This document shows, one piece after another, positions 7,752-16,283 of a stretch of 64,000 nucleotides of DNA. Every line of letters begins with the position of its first letter. Positions within the stretch are counted from its first letter, which is position 1. This stretch comes from Streptomyces lavendofoliae (GTDB lineage: Bacteria; Actinomycetota; Actinomycetes; Streptomycetales; Streptomycetaceae): positions 1 through 64,000 of the forward strand of contig NZ_BMTP01000015.1 in the NCBI RefSeq assembly GCF_014649735.1, written 5' to 3'. Position numbers and translations under genes: made by a program. The notes under the pieces were generated by a model that ran no database searches, was not told the DNA's origin, and saw only the letters and a program-made list of their open reading frames with translations.

Positions 7752-9003
7752 CGCGACACCTCGTTCGATTGGTCCGTTCAGTCGGCTCGTCGCCGTGGGC
7801 CTCAGGTACGTCGAAGCGAACGACCTGTTCAGCGACCAGTCCCGGATCCGCAGTCTCGCGGAAGGTGTGGTGGACGGTCGCCAGGTCCGGTGTAAAACGC
7901 ACCGATGCAGTAACGCCATTGACCGTTACCCTGACCGTGTCACCCGGGGAGAGTCCATCTCCGCGTAGATACAGCGCGACTCGGCGGGCGCCGCTCGCTT
8001 TGATGTCGATCCGGTTCAAGGCGGTCCATCGTGCATGGACGTTCGCGGTCTGCTGGGGTGTGACGCCCTCGAGACCCACCCAGTGAGCGCGGCCATGTGC
8101 GTCCTCACTGGCTCGGTGGCGGATCTCGGCCAGCTTATTGGGACGGCTCGCCGGGCCGAGCCAGCGCTCGAGTTGGTGGAACAGCGGGCTGCCAACCGCC
8201 AGTCCGAGTGTATCCAAGCCGTGAGCGCCCGCCGGGACCTCCACGTATTCCAGATTCGGGTGGGCGAGACCCCGCAGGGTGCGGACGGACTCGCGGTCGA
8301 ACTTCGCTGGAATACGCTCGTCTTTGGCACCATGCACCACGAAGAGAGGAAGCGAAAGCGTGTTGGGCAGCAGGAACCTGGCCCGCGCGTCGGTTCCGAA
8401 CGACTCCCAGATAGATAGAGCTCCGTTGAGCGGGACGGCCGCGGCGAAAGAGTGCCAAAAACGCATGCTCAAGTTCCAGGTCGCCAACCCACCCATGGAA
8501 ATGCCGGTTAGAACGCAGCGGTTGGGGTCTGCACCCAGCTCGACCAAGGCCCACCGCAGGGCAGCGAGCGGGAAGTCCCGGCCGTCCAGGTCCCAACGAG
8601 GCATGCGGAAACGACTACCGAAGATGCCGGCGAGGTCGAGGTTGTGCGCCGCTTGCATGGGCTGCTGGGCAGTCGGTGCGACGACAGCCATCGACAGTCT
8701 GTCCCCAAGTGCGGTGAAGTAGGGCAGCACGTGCTCTCCACTGCCGCCGGCTCCATGGAGGACGATCAGGGCGCCGAGTCGTCGGCCGGGGCGGTAGGGC
8801 GGTACGTACACGGCCATGTCGGTGCGTCGGCCGAACTCATCGAAGAGCTCCACCGTTGTCGACCGAGCACTCCACTCGCTCTCATCGGCGCTGCCCAGCA
8901 GATTCCGCAACCGCGCCGCACCGATGTCGTGACGGCTGAGTTGAGCATGTGCCTTGTCCAGGTCGGGGTGCAGACACAGTGCACGTGCCTCATGCGGCAT
9001 CAT
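7735..9003 (-). CDS. Alpha/beta hydrolase (esterase/peptidase-like)
   Basis: A 422-residue protein from ATG 9003. It has the oxyanion motif LIVLHGAGGSGEH, the nucleophile elbow TGISMGG (Ser169), a likely acid in VHGAKDERIP and the catalytic His in PAGAHGLDTLG. This is the fold of PHB-depolymerase-like esterases. About 70 residues precede the fold. About 110 follow it, rich in beta-strand patterns (ALYLRGDGLSPGDTVRVTVNG), like an Ig or carbohydrate-binding-like module. No signal peptide is visible, so it is probably cytoplasmic. It overlaps both neighbours. Candidate jobs are leader removal, thioester or ester hydrolysis, or resistance; the sequence does not decide. Confidence 0.72.
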   Translation of the reverse strand: MMPHEARALCLHPDLDKAHAQLSRHDIGAARLRNLLGSADESEWSARSTTVELFDEFGRRTDMAVYVPPYRPGRRLGALIVLHGAGGSGEHVLPYFTALGDRLSMAVVAPTAQQPMQAAHNLDLAGIFGSRFRMPRWDLDGRDFPLAALRWALVELGADPNRCVLTGISMGGLATWNLSMRFWHSFAAAVPLNGALSIWESFGTDARARFLLPNTLSLPLFVVHGAKDERIPAKFDRESVRTLRGLAHPNLEYVEVPAGAHGLDTLGLAVGSPLFHQLERWLGPASRPNKLAEIRHRASEDAHGRAHWVGLEGVTPQQTANVHARWTALNRIDIKASGARRVALYLRGDGLSPGDTVRVTVNGVTASVRFTPDLATVHHTFRETADPGLVAEQVVRFDVPEAHGDEPTERTNRTRCRVADSI

Positions 9004-9814
9004 GCGCAGCTTCTCTCCTTTCCTGGCGATCCGTGGCATGGCGCCCGGTATCGAAGTCCAGACGTCCGAGCCGGACGGGTGTCCGGCTGAGGCGGCGCGC
9101 CTTGAGCGCAGCCAGGGTGAACGCGGCTGACAGGTCTGCCGCAGGTACTGGGAACTCCACGAAACTCGCACCCTGGGATCGCGCCAGCGGCCCTGCAGCC
9201 GCGATCACGAGGTGGAGGTCTGAGACAGAGTGCGAAGGGAAGCCGCTCAACACCAAGCGATGGCGGTCGAGGACCCAGCACACGGCCGTCAGCGAGTCAC
9301 CGCTCAAAAGATCGCCCATCAATGGGGCAGATCGCACCGAGTCCGGTAGGTCCACCACTAGCCTGCCGGTGCTGTGGGCAGGAGCTGCGACGGCCAGGCC
9401 GTCTCCCGGCACCGGCACATCAAAGCGGTGGATCATCGGCCCGGTCGCTCGCAACCGCAGCATGTGTGCCAGCCCGGCCTCTGGCTTGTGCGGTTCGACC
9501 CAAGCGGCAAGGCCAGCGTACCCACGATTACGCGCGGCGTCGCGCAGCGCGAAGGCTAGCTCCAGAGCCGCTCCGCTGCCACGCAGAGGCTCGTCGACGA
9601 ACACGCCCTTGAGTAGGAGGTGATTCCCCCATCTCATGCTGCGATGTACTGCGCCCAGACCACCAGCGGGGGAGTCTAGCCCCACCCAGAGGTAGTCATC
9701 CCCGGCCGCCAGCTCCCGCGTAAGAGCCACGGTGTCCAGTTCTTCGAGTTCGACGATCCGAAGGATCTCGTCAGTGTCCGACGTCGTGAGCCGACGCACT
9801 CGGCCGACCCTCAT
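8990..9814 (-). CDS. GNAT-like acyltransferase, two-part
   Basis: A 274-residue protein starting at ATG 9814 with AGGTG eight bases upstream; a TTG at 9820 is an alternative. The N-terminal half has the GNAT acyl-CoA-binding pattern LLLKGVFVDEPLRGSGAALELAFAL, with R-x-x-G-x-A. The C-terminal half is diverged (FPSHSVSDLHLVIAAAGPL) and may be a second, degenerate GNAT fold. GNAT enzymes move acyl groups from CoA or a carrier protein to amines. In this operon, with a ligase and carrier protein, acylation of the peptide is the leading idea. Confidence 0.6.
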   Translation of the reverse strand: MRVGRVRRLTTSDTDEILRIVELEELDTVALTRELAAGDDYLWVGLDSPAGGLGAVHRSMRWGNHLLLKGVFVDEPLRGSGAALELAFALRDAARNRGYAGLAAWVEPHKPEAGLAHMLRLRATGPMIHRFDVPVPGDGLAVAAPAHSTGRLVVDLPDSVRSAPLMGDLLSGDSLTAVCWVLDRHRLVLSGFPSHSVSDLHLVIAAAGPLARSQGASFVEFPVPAADLSAAFTLAALKARRLSRTPVRLGRLDFDTGRHATDRQERREAAHDAA

Positions 9815-9839
9815 GAGCAATCACCTGCCTCGGTAACGG

Positions 9840-11216
9840 TCATGCGAGGGGCAATTGCCGGCTCAGCGCGAGGTAAGAGAACTCCGTGGGCGCCGGCTGA
9901 TGCGAGTGCGCCGGGAGAGGGACTTTGGCCATGCGTTTGCTGGAGCTGCGGGCCGCCATGAGGTTGAAAAGCGCTTCGGGCGGCATGAAGCGGTTGTCTA
10001 GATCCTGAATGATCCACGAAAACGTTTCAGAATGGAACGGATAGAACGTCGGAGCAAGCAAGTCGCCGTCAGGAATGCCGAGCTGTCTGGCCATACCGGT
10101 CTGAGGCAGAACGCGGTAGCCGACGTGCATAACCAGTTCACCGTCTTCCAGCTTTGAGTTGACGTACTGGATGCTGTTTCGAACGCTCTCGCGGTCCTCT
10201 CCCGGACCGCCGAAGACGATGTTCACGCGAGCTGGAATGCCATGCCGCCGGCAGCGTTCGAGGCACCGATCCACATGCCGAGTGTCAAAAGTCTTCCCAA
10301 GGAGCTTCATGACATGGTCGTCGAGACTGTCCGGGGAGATGACGACGAACTCAACCTTACTTCCGGCGAGTAGTTCAGCGAATTCATCGTCGAACGGCTT
10401 GGGCGTGAAGTACGCTGACCAGGTCAGCCCTGGCAGGTTCAACTCCGTGAGAAGCCCGACAACTTCCTTGGCATAGCGGAGTTCACTGTTGAATATCCCG
10501 TCGGTGAAGAAGACGCGGCGGATACCCGAGGCGTGGATGGCGCGGAGCTCCTCAGCAATGAGCTCCAGCGGCTTCAAGTCGCCACCGTTGTCGCCATTGA
10601 TATATGCGTAAGGGCAGTAGACACACCCCTGGTAACACGTTTTCCGACGCGTCTCTAGTCCGATCATGGCCCCTTCGAAATGTGAGTAAACCTCCATAAG
10701 GGACTTCGGATGCCTCAGCGCCTTCGTCATAAAACCGCCATAGCGACGCCCTGTGATGTTCTTGCCGAGCCTGCGGTACTGCTCCGGGGCGTCGAGAATG
10801 TCGAGCATGACCTGTTCGCCAGGGCCGATGACACCCACGTCGAACCCCAGCCGAGCCAGCAACTGATCGGCGAAGAGGCTGTATCCCGGACCTCCGCCAA
10901 CCAGAAGGGGATGCCGGCCGTGACCGTCCAGGGCTGCGCGCACTCGACCGAGGAAGCGCTCGTAGTGCTCGACATGACTGTCGCAAGAGATCTCGATGGG
11001 GTCGATGTTGCGAATGGTGAACCCGATAGCATCCCAGGGTTCCGCAACCCAGGAGAGGTCGTCTACAGCTGACGGATCCTCGACGAAATCGATCAACCGA
11101 GTCTGATGACCTGCGGAGTCGAGGGCGTCTTGAACGCACCGCAGACCGATCGGGAAGATCGGCTCGTTGCCAGGCATGGGGAGGCTGGCCAAATTGACCA
11201 GTGCGACGCGGACCAT
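9840..11216 (-). CDS. Cobalamin-binding-domain radical SAM enzyme
   Basis: A 458-residue protein from ATG 11216 (GAGAGGACGGAG just upstream). Residues 1 to about 140 form a Rossmann-like B12-binding domain (MVRVALVNLASLPM, PLLVGGGPGYS, VGVIGPGE) without the classical DxHxxG. The radical SAM core begins at about 185 with CYQGCVYC (Cys194, Cys198, Cys201). FTDGIFNSE and FVVISPDSLDD recall the FVDSVFN-type segment of TsrM/PhpK-like methylases. Family members often methylate unactivated carbons, or phosphorus, but some catalyse rearrangements or ring formation. As the first gene after the precursor, it is the likely first peptide-modifying enzyme. Confidence 0.82.
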   Translation of the reverse strand: MVRVALVNLASLPMPGNEPIFPIGLRCVQDALDSAGHQTRLIDFVEDPSAVDDLSWVAEPWDAIGFTIRNIDPIEISCDSHVEHYERFLGRVRAALDGHGRHPLLVGGGPGYSLFADQLLARLGFDVGVIGPGEQVMLDILDAPEQYRRLGKNITGRRYGGFMTKALRHPKSLMEVYSHFEGAMIGLETRRKTCYQGCVYCPYAYINGDNGGDLKPLELIAEELRAIHASGIRRVFFTDGIFNSELRYAKEVVGLLTELNLPGLTWSAYFTPKPFDDEFAELLAGSKVEFVVISPDSLDDHVMKLLGKTFDTRHVDRCLERCRRHGIPARVNIVFGGPGEDRESVRNSIQYVNSKLEDGELVMHVGYRVLPQTGMARQLGIPDGDLLAPTFYPFHSETFSWIIQDLDNRFMPPEALFNLMAARSSSKRMAKVPLPAHSHQPAPTEFSYLALSRQLPLA

Positions 11217-11262
11217 CTCCGTCCTCTCAAAGGCTCTGCTCAATGACGGGCAGCGGCACAAC

Positions 11263-11353
11263 GGGGGCAAGCCACAGCAGGCAGCCTGCCCCCATCCGTG
11301 GGCCGCTCACCCCGCACGCCAGGAACCTCGCAGACACGTCGGCACGACGTGTC
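11263..11353 (-). terminator. Two hairpins between precursor and maturation genes (attenuator-like)
   Basis: The 161-bp gap downstream of the precursor stop holds two stem-loops. The first, nearest the precursor, is a perfect 9-bp stem with a 3-base loop (GACACGTCG at 11333-11341 and CGACGTGTC at 11345-11353). The second pairs GGGGGCA (11263-11269) with TGCCCCC (11287-11293). No U-run follows, as is common in Streptomyces. Such structures after a precursor gene often let through only part of the transcription or protect the precursor mRNA, so precursor exceeds enzymes. That role is an inference. Confidence 0.5.
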
Positions 11354-11377
11354 GACTCCTGTGCGCCCTGATACGGA

Positions 11378-11668
11378 TCAGCCGCAGGAGGGCGTCGTCA
11401 TCATGTGCAGGAACTCGTCGTCGACGAGGTCGAACAGCTTCTCACAGAGCTCGTCGAAACGCTCCGGGCTGGTCGCCATCAGGACCTCGACGGCCTCCTT
11501 CTCCATCAGCATTCCCGAGCCTTCGAGAGCCTCACGCGGGTTGTTGGCCAGGTGCGCGGTGAAGTCCTCGTCGGAGCCGAGGCGCTCGATGAGGGATTCC
11601 ATCGTGCGGGCTACCTTGTTGGCGGCAGCGATCTGTTCGGCGGAATACTCGAGTACCTGCTGTGACAT
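11378..11668 (-). CDS. Putative RiPP precursor with nitrile-hydratase-like leader
   Basis: A 96-residue acidic, helical protein. ATG 11668 has a strong AAAGGAGG seven bases upstream, which decides the start against longer reading frames. The middle part, LIERLGSDEDFTAHLANNP then REALEGSGMLMEKEAVEVLM, resembles the NHLP-type leader pattern (predicted helix, F-x-x-L-x-x-(D/N)P-x-x-AL). After SPERFDELCEKLFDLVDDEF the protein ends in a short, different tail, LHMMTTPSCG, the probable core peptide. There is no GG or GA cleavage site in a standard position. It is the promoter-proximal gene of the operon. Alternatives are a small regulatory or carrier-like protein, but the leader pattern and the radical SAM neighbour favour a precursor. 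Confidence 0.65.
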   Translation of the reverse strand: MSQQVLEYSAEQIAAANKVARTMESLIERLGSDEDFTAHLANNPREALEGSGMLMEKEAVEVLMATSPERFDELCEKLFDLVDDEFLHMMTTPSCG

Positions 11669-12438
11669 TTTTCCTCCTTTTCCCCACACATGGGGGACAG
11701 GCAGAAATGACAGGAAGTGAGTCACGTGAGAGCTCTTTCCGGATGACCGAACGCCGTGTTTTGAAATCACGTCCGCTAATAACCAACCACCCGTGATTGA
11801 GGCTCTGCTTGCGACCTCCAGCGATCATTGCTGATCGAGCGACCGAAATCACCAGGTCGTCATGACCTTGACTTAAAATCCGCTATGAACGGCGAGGCTT
11901 GCACGGTCGGGCGGTGGACTCCTCGCAGGTCACGAGCCGCAGCCAGTAAAGGTAATCGATCGACAAAGAGTCGGTTGCTGACCCAAACCCGCTACCCATC
12001 CACTGGGGACCTGCGAGCCATTAGCCGCTTTGTGCGCCTCTTCCAATACGCACTAAATATCCCTTCTATCTACTTCAGCGGGATTATTAGAACCTGCCCG
12101 AAACTGGGCAACCTCGACCCTTTTTGATGACCCGCCGGCTTGAGCCGCAGTCGTTTACCTTCGGCGCCCGCCTGCGGTGCATCGGGCGGCCCGTCCGTCG
12201 CGTCGAGTAGGCGTCAGCTGGGGGTTGGCATAAGGGTGAGCCCACCCAGGGGCGGCGGTGGCCTCGCGGGTCCAGGGCCAGTGGCGGGCAAGGCAGAGGA
12301 TTCATCGCCGATCGGTGGTGACGAGCTGAGCGACAGCGGTGAACAGGCGAACCGCAGGCGACGGAGATCCCAGAATGTGGGTCTGCCGTCCCCGACGCAA
12401 CTGGGAGCCAGTCTGCCTCGATCGATTCTCAACGATTC
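11669..12438. other. AT-richer spacer with inverted repeats; operon promoter region
   Basis: About 770 bp without a believable gene. The part next to the precursor (11,669 to about 12,130) is visibly poorer in GC than the rest of the window. It holds several inverted repeats: AATCACG/CGTGATT at 11765-11771 and 11792-11798, CGATCA-TTGC-TGATCG at 11822-11837, and the near-palindrome AGGTCGTCATGACCT at about 11854-11868. These are candidate operator sites for the minus-strand operon. I could not fix a convincing -35/-10 pair. The part from 12,130 to 12,438 shows only short frames with no recognisable product and may be flank of the old IS110 element. Confidence 0.45.
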
Positions 12439-13022
12439 TCATCGCATGGCCGGCGCGAGAGGGGTGAAGGCCCGGTTGTCGCGTAGGAGGGCCCACAGGA
12501 CACTGGCGCGTCGGCGAGCGAGCGCGATAACGGCCTGCACGTGCTTCCAGCCCTCACCACGCTTCTTGAGGTAGGCGTCCCTGTTCGGACCTTCGCGGAC
12601 GATACTGGTATGCGCGGACAGGTAGAGCACCCTGTGTAGGCGTCGGCGAGCATCAGCCGCGTACGACAACGGCGGCGGGCAGTTTCCGCGTTGAGGTAGG
12701 CGCCGCGCGCATCGGTCTTGGCTTCACCACGGTAGGCGCCAGCCATGCGGTTGACTGTACGACCGGGCACGTAGACAGCCTGCTGGCCGTGGGCGGCGAG
12801 CAGGGCCAGCAGCAGAGCAGGTGCCGTTCCGGAGATGGCCACCGCCCAGTGGACCTCATTCGCCACGTCGAGTATCTCGCCGAGCGCGGTCGTGATCGCC
12901 GTCTCATCGATGTCGATCTTTTTGGACCAGAGCGTCCCCCCGGTCTCGTCAACCAACACCGCCCAGCGATGGACCTTGCCCGCGTCGATCCCACCCCCGG
13001 CTTGGCAGTATCGCTTGCTCAC
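12439..13022 (-). pseudogene. IS110-family transposase, internally deleted
   Basis: The N-terminus (GTG 13022 after GGAGGGCG) reads VSKRYCQAGGGIDAGKVHRW and continues with the DEDD resolvase-like pattern, VAISGTAPALLLALL and VYVPGRTVNRMAGAY. The first Asp of the catalytic set is in GIDAGK. At about 12,660 the frame shifts, and the next readable part is the C-terminus (SIVREGPNRDAYLKKRGEG, HVQAVIALARRRASVLWALL) ending at 12,439. The middle, including most of the transposase_20 domain, is missing. A full IS110 transposase is roughly 400 residues; here fewer than 200 can be read, so it is dead. Confidence 0.8.
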
Positions 13023-13223
13023 CCGCCCTCCTCGTTCCACACAGTTGTGCCGTCGGCCCGAGGAACGCCCCGCTGTCCGCTCCGTAAATAGCGACCGCAC
13101 AAGGCGCGCACATCTCAATCAGCAGCCAGGGCGCCCCGGAGAGCCGGACGGCCACTCCTCGCTAGCCACTACTGGCAGGCCCTACTCAGCCACATCCGGC
13201 CCTCCCGGGCCGTACAACAACTT
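13023..13223. other. Gap between the IS110 remnant and the DUF317 gene
   Basis: No separate gene is seen. The frame of the following DUF317-like gene stays open upstream of ATG 13224 (reading ASHYWQALLSHIRPSRAVQQL). So the original coding region may have begun earlier and been clipped by the IS insertion. Confidence 0.35.
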
Positions 13224-14415
13224 ATGGAGCCCTACTGGGCCGAAAAGGCGGCCCACCAACTGGCCGCTGATGGCGTCAGAGTTGAGATCACCCCACGGCT
13301 CCGGGAAGCCATGGCCGAAGAATGGACCTGGGCCAGATATCCGATGCCATGGTGCACCCGCAGCGAAATCCGCGAGGTCTCCGAGGCGGCCCAGAAAATC
13401 TATGACGACATCCGCCATGGCCAGCTCCTCATCCACGCCCACGCCGAGGACGGCCACACCACCGTCGCGGTCGGCACCTACCTCGGCAGCGGCAAGAGCG
13501 CCTATCTCCACGGCGAGAACCAATCTGCGGCAGGTCGCCGACACCTTCGACTCGCCCGCCCAGGCCCTGGTCGCCTTCGAGAGGGTCCACGGCGCCGCCA
13601 TGCGGCCCGGCCCGGCACCGCTGACCGACACCGAACGCGCCGCCGCCCAAGCCCGAACGTCCCCACCCACCGCCGAACCTGAGCCTCCATACCCCCAGCC
13701 GGAAACGGTCCCCGCGTACGCGGCTGATGCCGGCGACCACGATGCTCTACTGGAGGCGTTCCTCGACGCCCACGGTGACTGGGAGAAGTGGCGGACCTGG
13801 TCGGACGAGACGACCCACGCGATCCACGAGTCTCAGACCCTGCGCATCGAGCGCGTCCACGAAGCCCACCCTCGCGAGACCGCCTGGACCATCGCCGCGT
13901 ACGAGACGCCCGTCTCCGACCGCATGTGGGTCCTCACCGCGACCGGCGCCACTCCGGCCCCAGTGCTGCAGGAGCTGCTGGATCACCTCGCAGACGGCGA
14001 CGGCTGGGACACGGCCGTCGGCGCCCCGGTGGACGAGAAGACCGTCGCCGCCACCACGCAGCCCCTGTCCGAGGCCGGGTGGAAGCACACGGTGGACGGG
14101 CGATGGATCGGGTGGACGTCCCCCGCGGGGGACGCAGGGGTCCGGTTCGACGCTTTCGCCGCCCAGCACCCGAGCCAGAACCTCGCCACCTGGACCGTCT
14201 GGGCCGGTCCAGATCCCGACCGACCCGCCTGGGCCCTCACCGCATCCCCGCACACCCCTAGTTCGCTACTGGCCGACCTCTCCGAGACCCTCGCCCACGG
14301 AACCGGCACTGGACGCACCAATACCGCAAGGCGCCCCCGCAGCGTCCGACTCCGACCCTCGCCGCCAGCTATCTCCCCGCCAGCGACCGGGCACACGATC
14401 AGCCGCGGTCTCTGA
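13224..14415 (+). pseudogene. DUF317-like protein, frameshifted
   Basis: The N-terminal part reads MEPYWAEKAAHQLAADGVRV through VAVGTYLGSGKSAYLHGEN. Near 13,521 the sense reading moves to the +1 frame and continues with LRQVADTFDSPAQALVAFER. One extra base in GAGAACCAATCTG would explain this. Downstream come two DUF317-like stretches: VLQELLDHLADGDGWD, and LSEAGWKHTVDGRWIGWTSP to WTVWAGPDPDRPAWALTASP. DUF317 proteins are common in Streptomyces, often on mobile DNA; their function is unknown. The coding pattern after the shift is intact to 14,415, so the mutation is recent or a sequencing error. Confidence 0.6.
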
Positions 14416-14649
14416 ACCAGAGACGAGCGACTCATGTCGCTGATGCCGCCCGACGGCTGCCCTGTGCCCCGTGAGCCCGGCATCGCATCTGTCCCCGTTT
14501 GGGGCGCGTCCTCACCTAACGCAAGACCGGCCCTCACCCGCACCTCACCTAGAGGGGCAGCACGGGATCGATCTCCTCGTCAGCTGCACCTGTACGCCTC
14601 GCCCCGAATCGCCCTCGCGATGTGGCTGGGACTTGGTACGTTCGGACGC

Positions 14650-15489
14650 ATGACACCGCGTTCAGTGGACCTGCGCAAGGAGCCCGTGGAAGCCGTGCTG
14701 GACCGTGTCGAACGGTCGCTTGGAGTGCGCCTTAGCCGGGAGGCTGTAGTGCGCAAGCGCCGGTCTCTGGGGGCGCGTACGGACCGCAATACGTGGGTGC
14801 GGATCGAGCGGCGCGGACTCGATCGGATCGGGGTCCAGGGAGGGGATGGCACCGCGTCCGCCGAGGCCCTTCGCGGGATCGCGAAACCGGCCTGGCTCAC
14901 AGGCGTCGCGTGGCGGGACGACACGGAGCCGGTGATGTGGCGAGCGGACGAGACGGAGATGCTGCCGGCGGCGCCAGTGAGCAGCGCCGTAGTGGCGGAG
15001 GATCCACAGCTGCCCGAGGAGTGGTGGAATGCGCTGAACGCCTCGCTGGATGCCCTGGCCGCGCAGCACACAAACCGTATCGCGACACCGGATACCGAGA
15101 CCCTCACTCAGGACCTGGTCAGGGGAACGATCCACAGCGTCTTCCCGGATGTCGATGCGGCCGTAGCCGAATGGCGGCCGGCCCATGCAGATTTCAACTG
15201 GGCGAATATCACGGCACCGGTGTTCTGTGTGTTCGACTGGGAGGACTGGGGCATGGCCCCTCGCGGCCTGGACGCGGCAAGTCTGTGGGGGGCCTCGCTC
15301 GCCGTCCCAGCTCTGGCAGACCGCGTCCGCAGCGAGCGGCGTGAGGACCTGGAGAGCCGGGACGGCATGCTGATGACCCTGTTCGTCGCCGCGAAGATCC
15401 TCGGCCCTTACGCCGATCCCGAGGACCCCCGCCTGGTCCCCGCGAGAAAGACGGCGGAGCAGCTGCTGCAGGAACTTCAGGCGCGCTGA
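14650..15489 (+). CDS. Aminoglycoside-phosphotransferase-fold protein
   Basis: A 279-residue protein with the APH/choline-kinase signature near its end: PAHADFNWANIT (His179, Asp181, Asn186, the catalytic loop), then CVFDWEDWGMAPRGLDAASL (Asp196, metal-binding segment). The N-terminal lobe is diverged. The start is taken at ATG 14650. There is no good ribosome site, but TACGTT sits nine bases upstream like a -10 box, so the message may be leaderless. It converges on the aldo/keto reductase, the two genes overlapping tail to tail by 13 bp. Substrate unknown; kinases of this fold act on small hydroxylated molecules, and antibiotic resistance cannot be assumed. Confidence 0.65.
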   Translation: MTPRSVDLRKEPVEAVLDRVERSLGVRLSREAVVRKRRSLGARTDRNTWVRIERRGLDRIGVQGGDGTASAEALRGIAKPAWLTGVAWRDDTEPVMWRADETEMLPAAPVSSAVVAEDPQLPEEWWNALNASLDALAAQHTNRIATPDTETLTQDLVRGTIHSVFPDVDAAVAEWRPAHADFNWANITAPVFCVFDWEDWGMAPRGLDAASLWGASLAVPALADRVRSERREDLESRDGMLMTLFVAAKILGPYADPEDPRLVPARKTAEQLLQELQAR

Positions 15490-16283
15490 CGGGCTTTGAG
15501 GAGCTGCCTGTACTCCCGGACCACGTTCTCCTCGACCTCGTACGCCAGGGCCTCGGTCAGCTCCCGCAGATGGGCGACGTCGTCTGTGCCGACCGCGACC
15601 GCGTGGACCCGAGGGAGGCCGTACGAGGAACGGAAGGCAGCCTGGATCTTCGTGGCGGACGGGGAGCCTCGCAGGAAGATCCTCGGATCGAAGCGTTCCC
15701 ACACCGCCTCGGCCGTACTTCCGCCGAAGGGGCTCATGCCCCACACCTGCGACGGGCACCACCGCATCGCCAGGGCCTCGGCCGCTTCGAGGACGTCGAC
15801 CCCGACCAGCAACCCCGCTCGGACCATAAGGACATCAGGGCTTGGCACGTCGAAGTCCATGAGCGAGCGCGGATCCCAGGTCGAGACGCCCCAGGAACGG
15901 CAGAGCCCTCCCTGCGCTGCGTCGGCCAGGACCGTGCACGCCTGTTCCAGCGTCTCGGCGTCAGATGCCGAGTGCTCTGGATTGTGGAGAAATACCAGAT
16001 CAGGCTCCCGCCCAAGATCCTTGATGGCTTGCTCGACGGCTACGCGGAGCCGCGCGGGAGCGAGGCTGTGCCCCTCGGGGAAATACCCGACCTTGGTGGA
16101 GACCGAGAATTTCGGCAGAAGATCGCCTGCCGTCGTCTTCAGGACCTCGTGGGAGCGATGACGCAGGTAGTTAGACGCGGTGTCGAGGCGTGTTACATCG
16201 AGGTCGGCGGCTGCTTCGAGTAGGTCACGGGCGTGACCAGACCGGTGTAGCCCGAGGACGATAGTTCCGTCAGCGGTTCGCAC
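15477..16283 (-). CDS. Aldo/keto reductase
   Basis: A 268-residue TIM-barrel oxidoreductase. The catalytic tetrad of the superfamily is visible as Asp34 and Tyr39 (TRLDTASNY), Lys64 (VSTKVGYF) and His100 (LVFLHNPE). The start GTG 16283 follows GGAGGGG by three to four bases and lies about 90 bp inside the end of the cupin gene. The first strand IVLGLHRSG needs this start. It would use NADPH to reduce a carbonyl, or run in the oxidative direction. With the cupin oxygenase and small peptide it forms one transcription unit, so an oxidation/reduction pair acting on a peptide side chain is plausible but unproven. Confidence 0.78.
   Translation of the reverse strand: MRTADGTIVLGLHRSGHARDLLEAAADLDVTRLDTASNYLRHRSHEVLKTTAGDLLPKFSVSTKVGYFPEGHSLAPARLRVAVEQAIKDLGREPDLVFLHNPEHSASDAETLEQACTVLADAAQGGLCRSWGVSTWDPRSLMDFDVPSPDVLMVRAGLLVGVDVLEAAEALAMRWCPSQVWGMSPFGGSTAEAVWERFDPRIFLRGSPSATKIQAAFRSSYGLPRVHAVAVGTDDVAHLRELTEALAYEVEENVVREYRQLLKARQRA

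Noticed and set aside
14650..15489. Calling this gene an aminoglycoside resistance gene
   Set aside because: Only the generic APH-fold catalytic motifs are present; nothing ties it to antibiotic phosphorylation.
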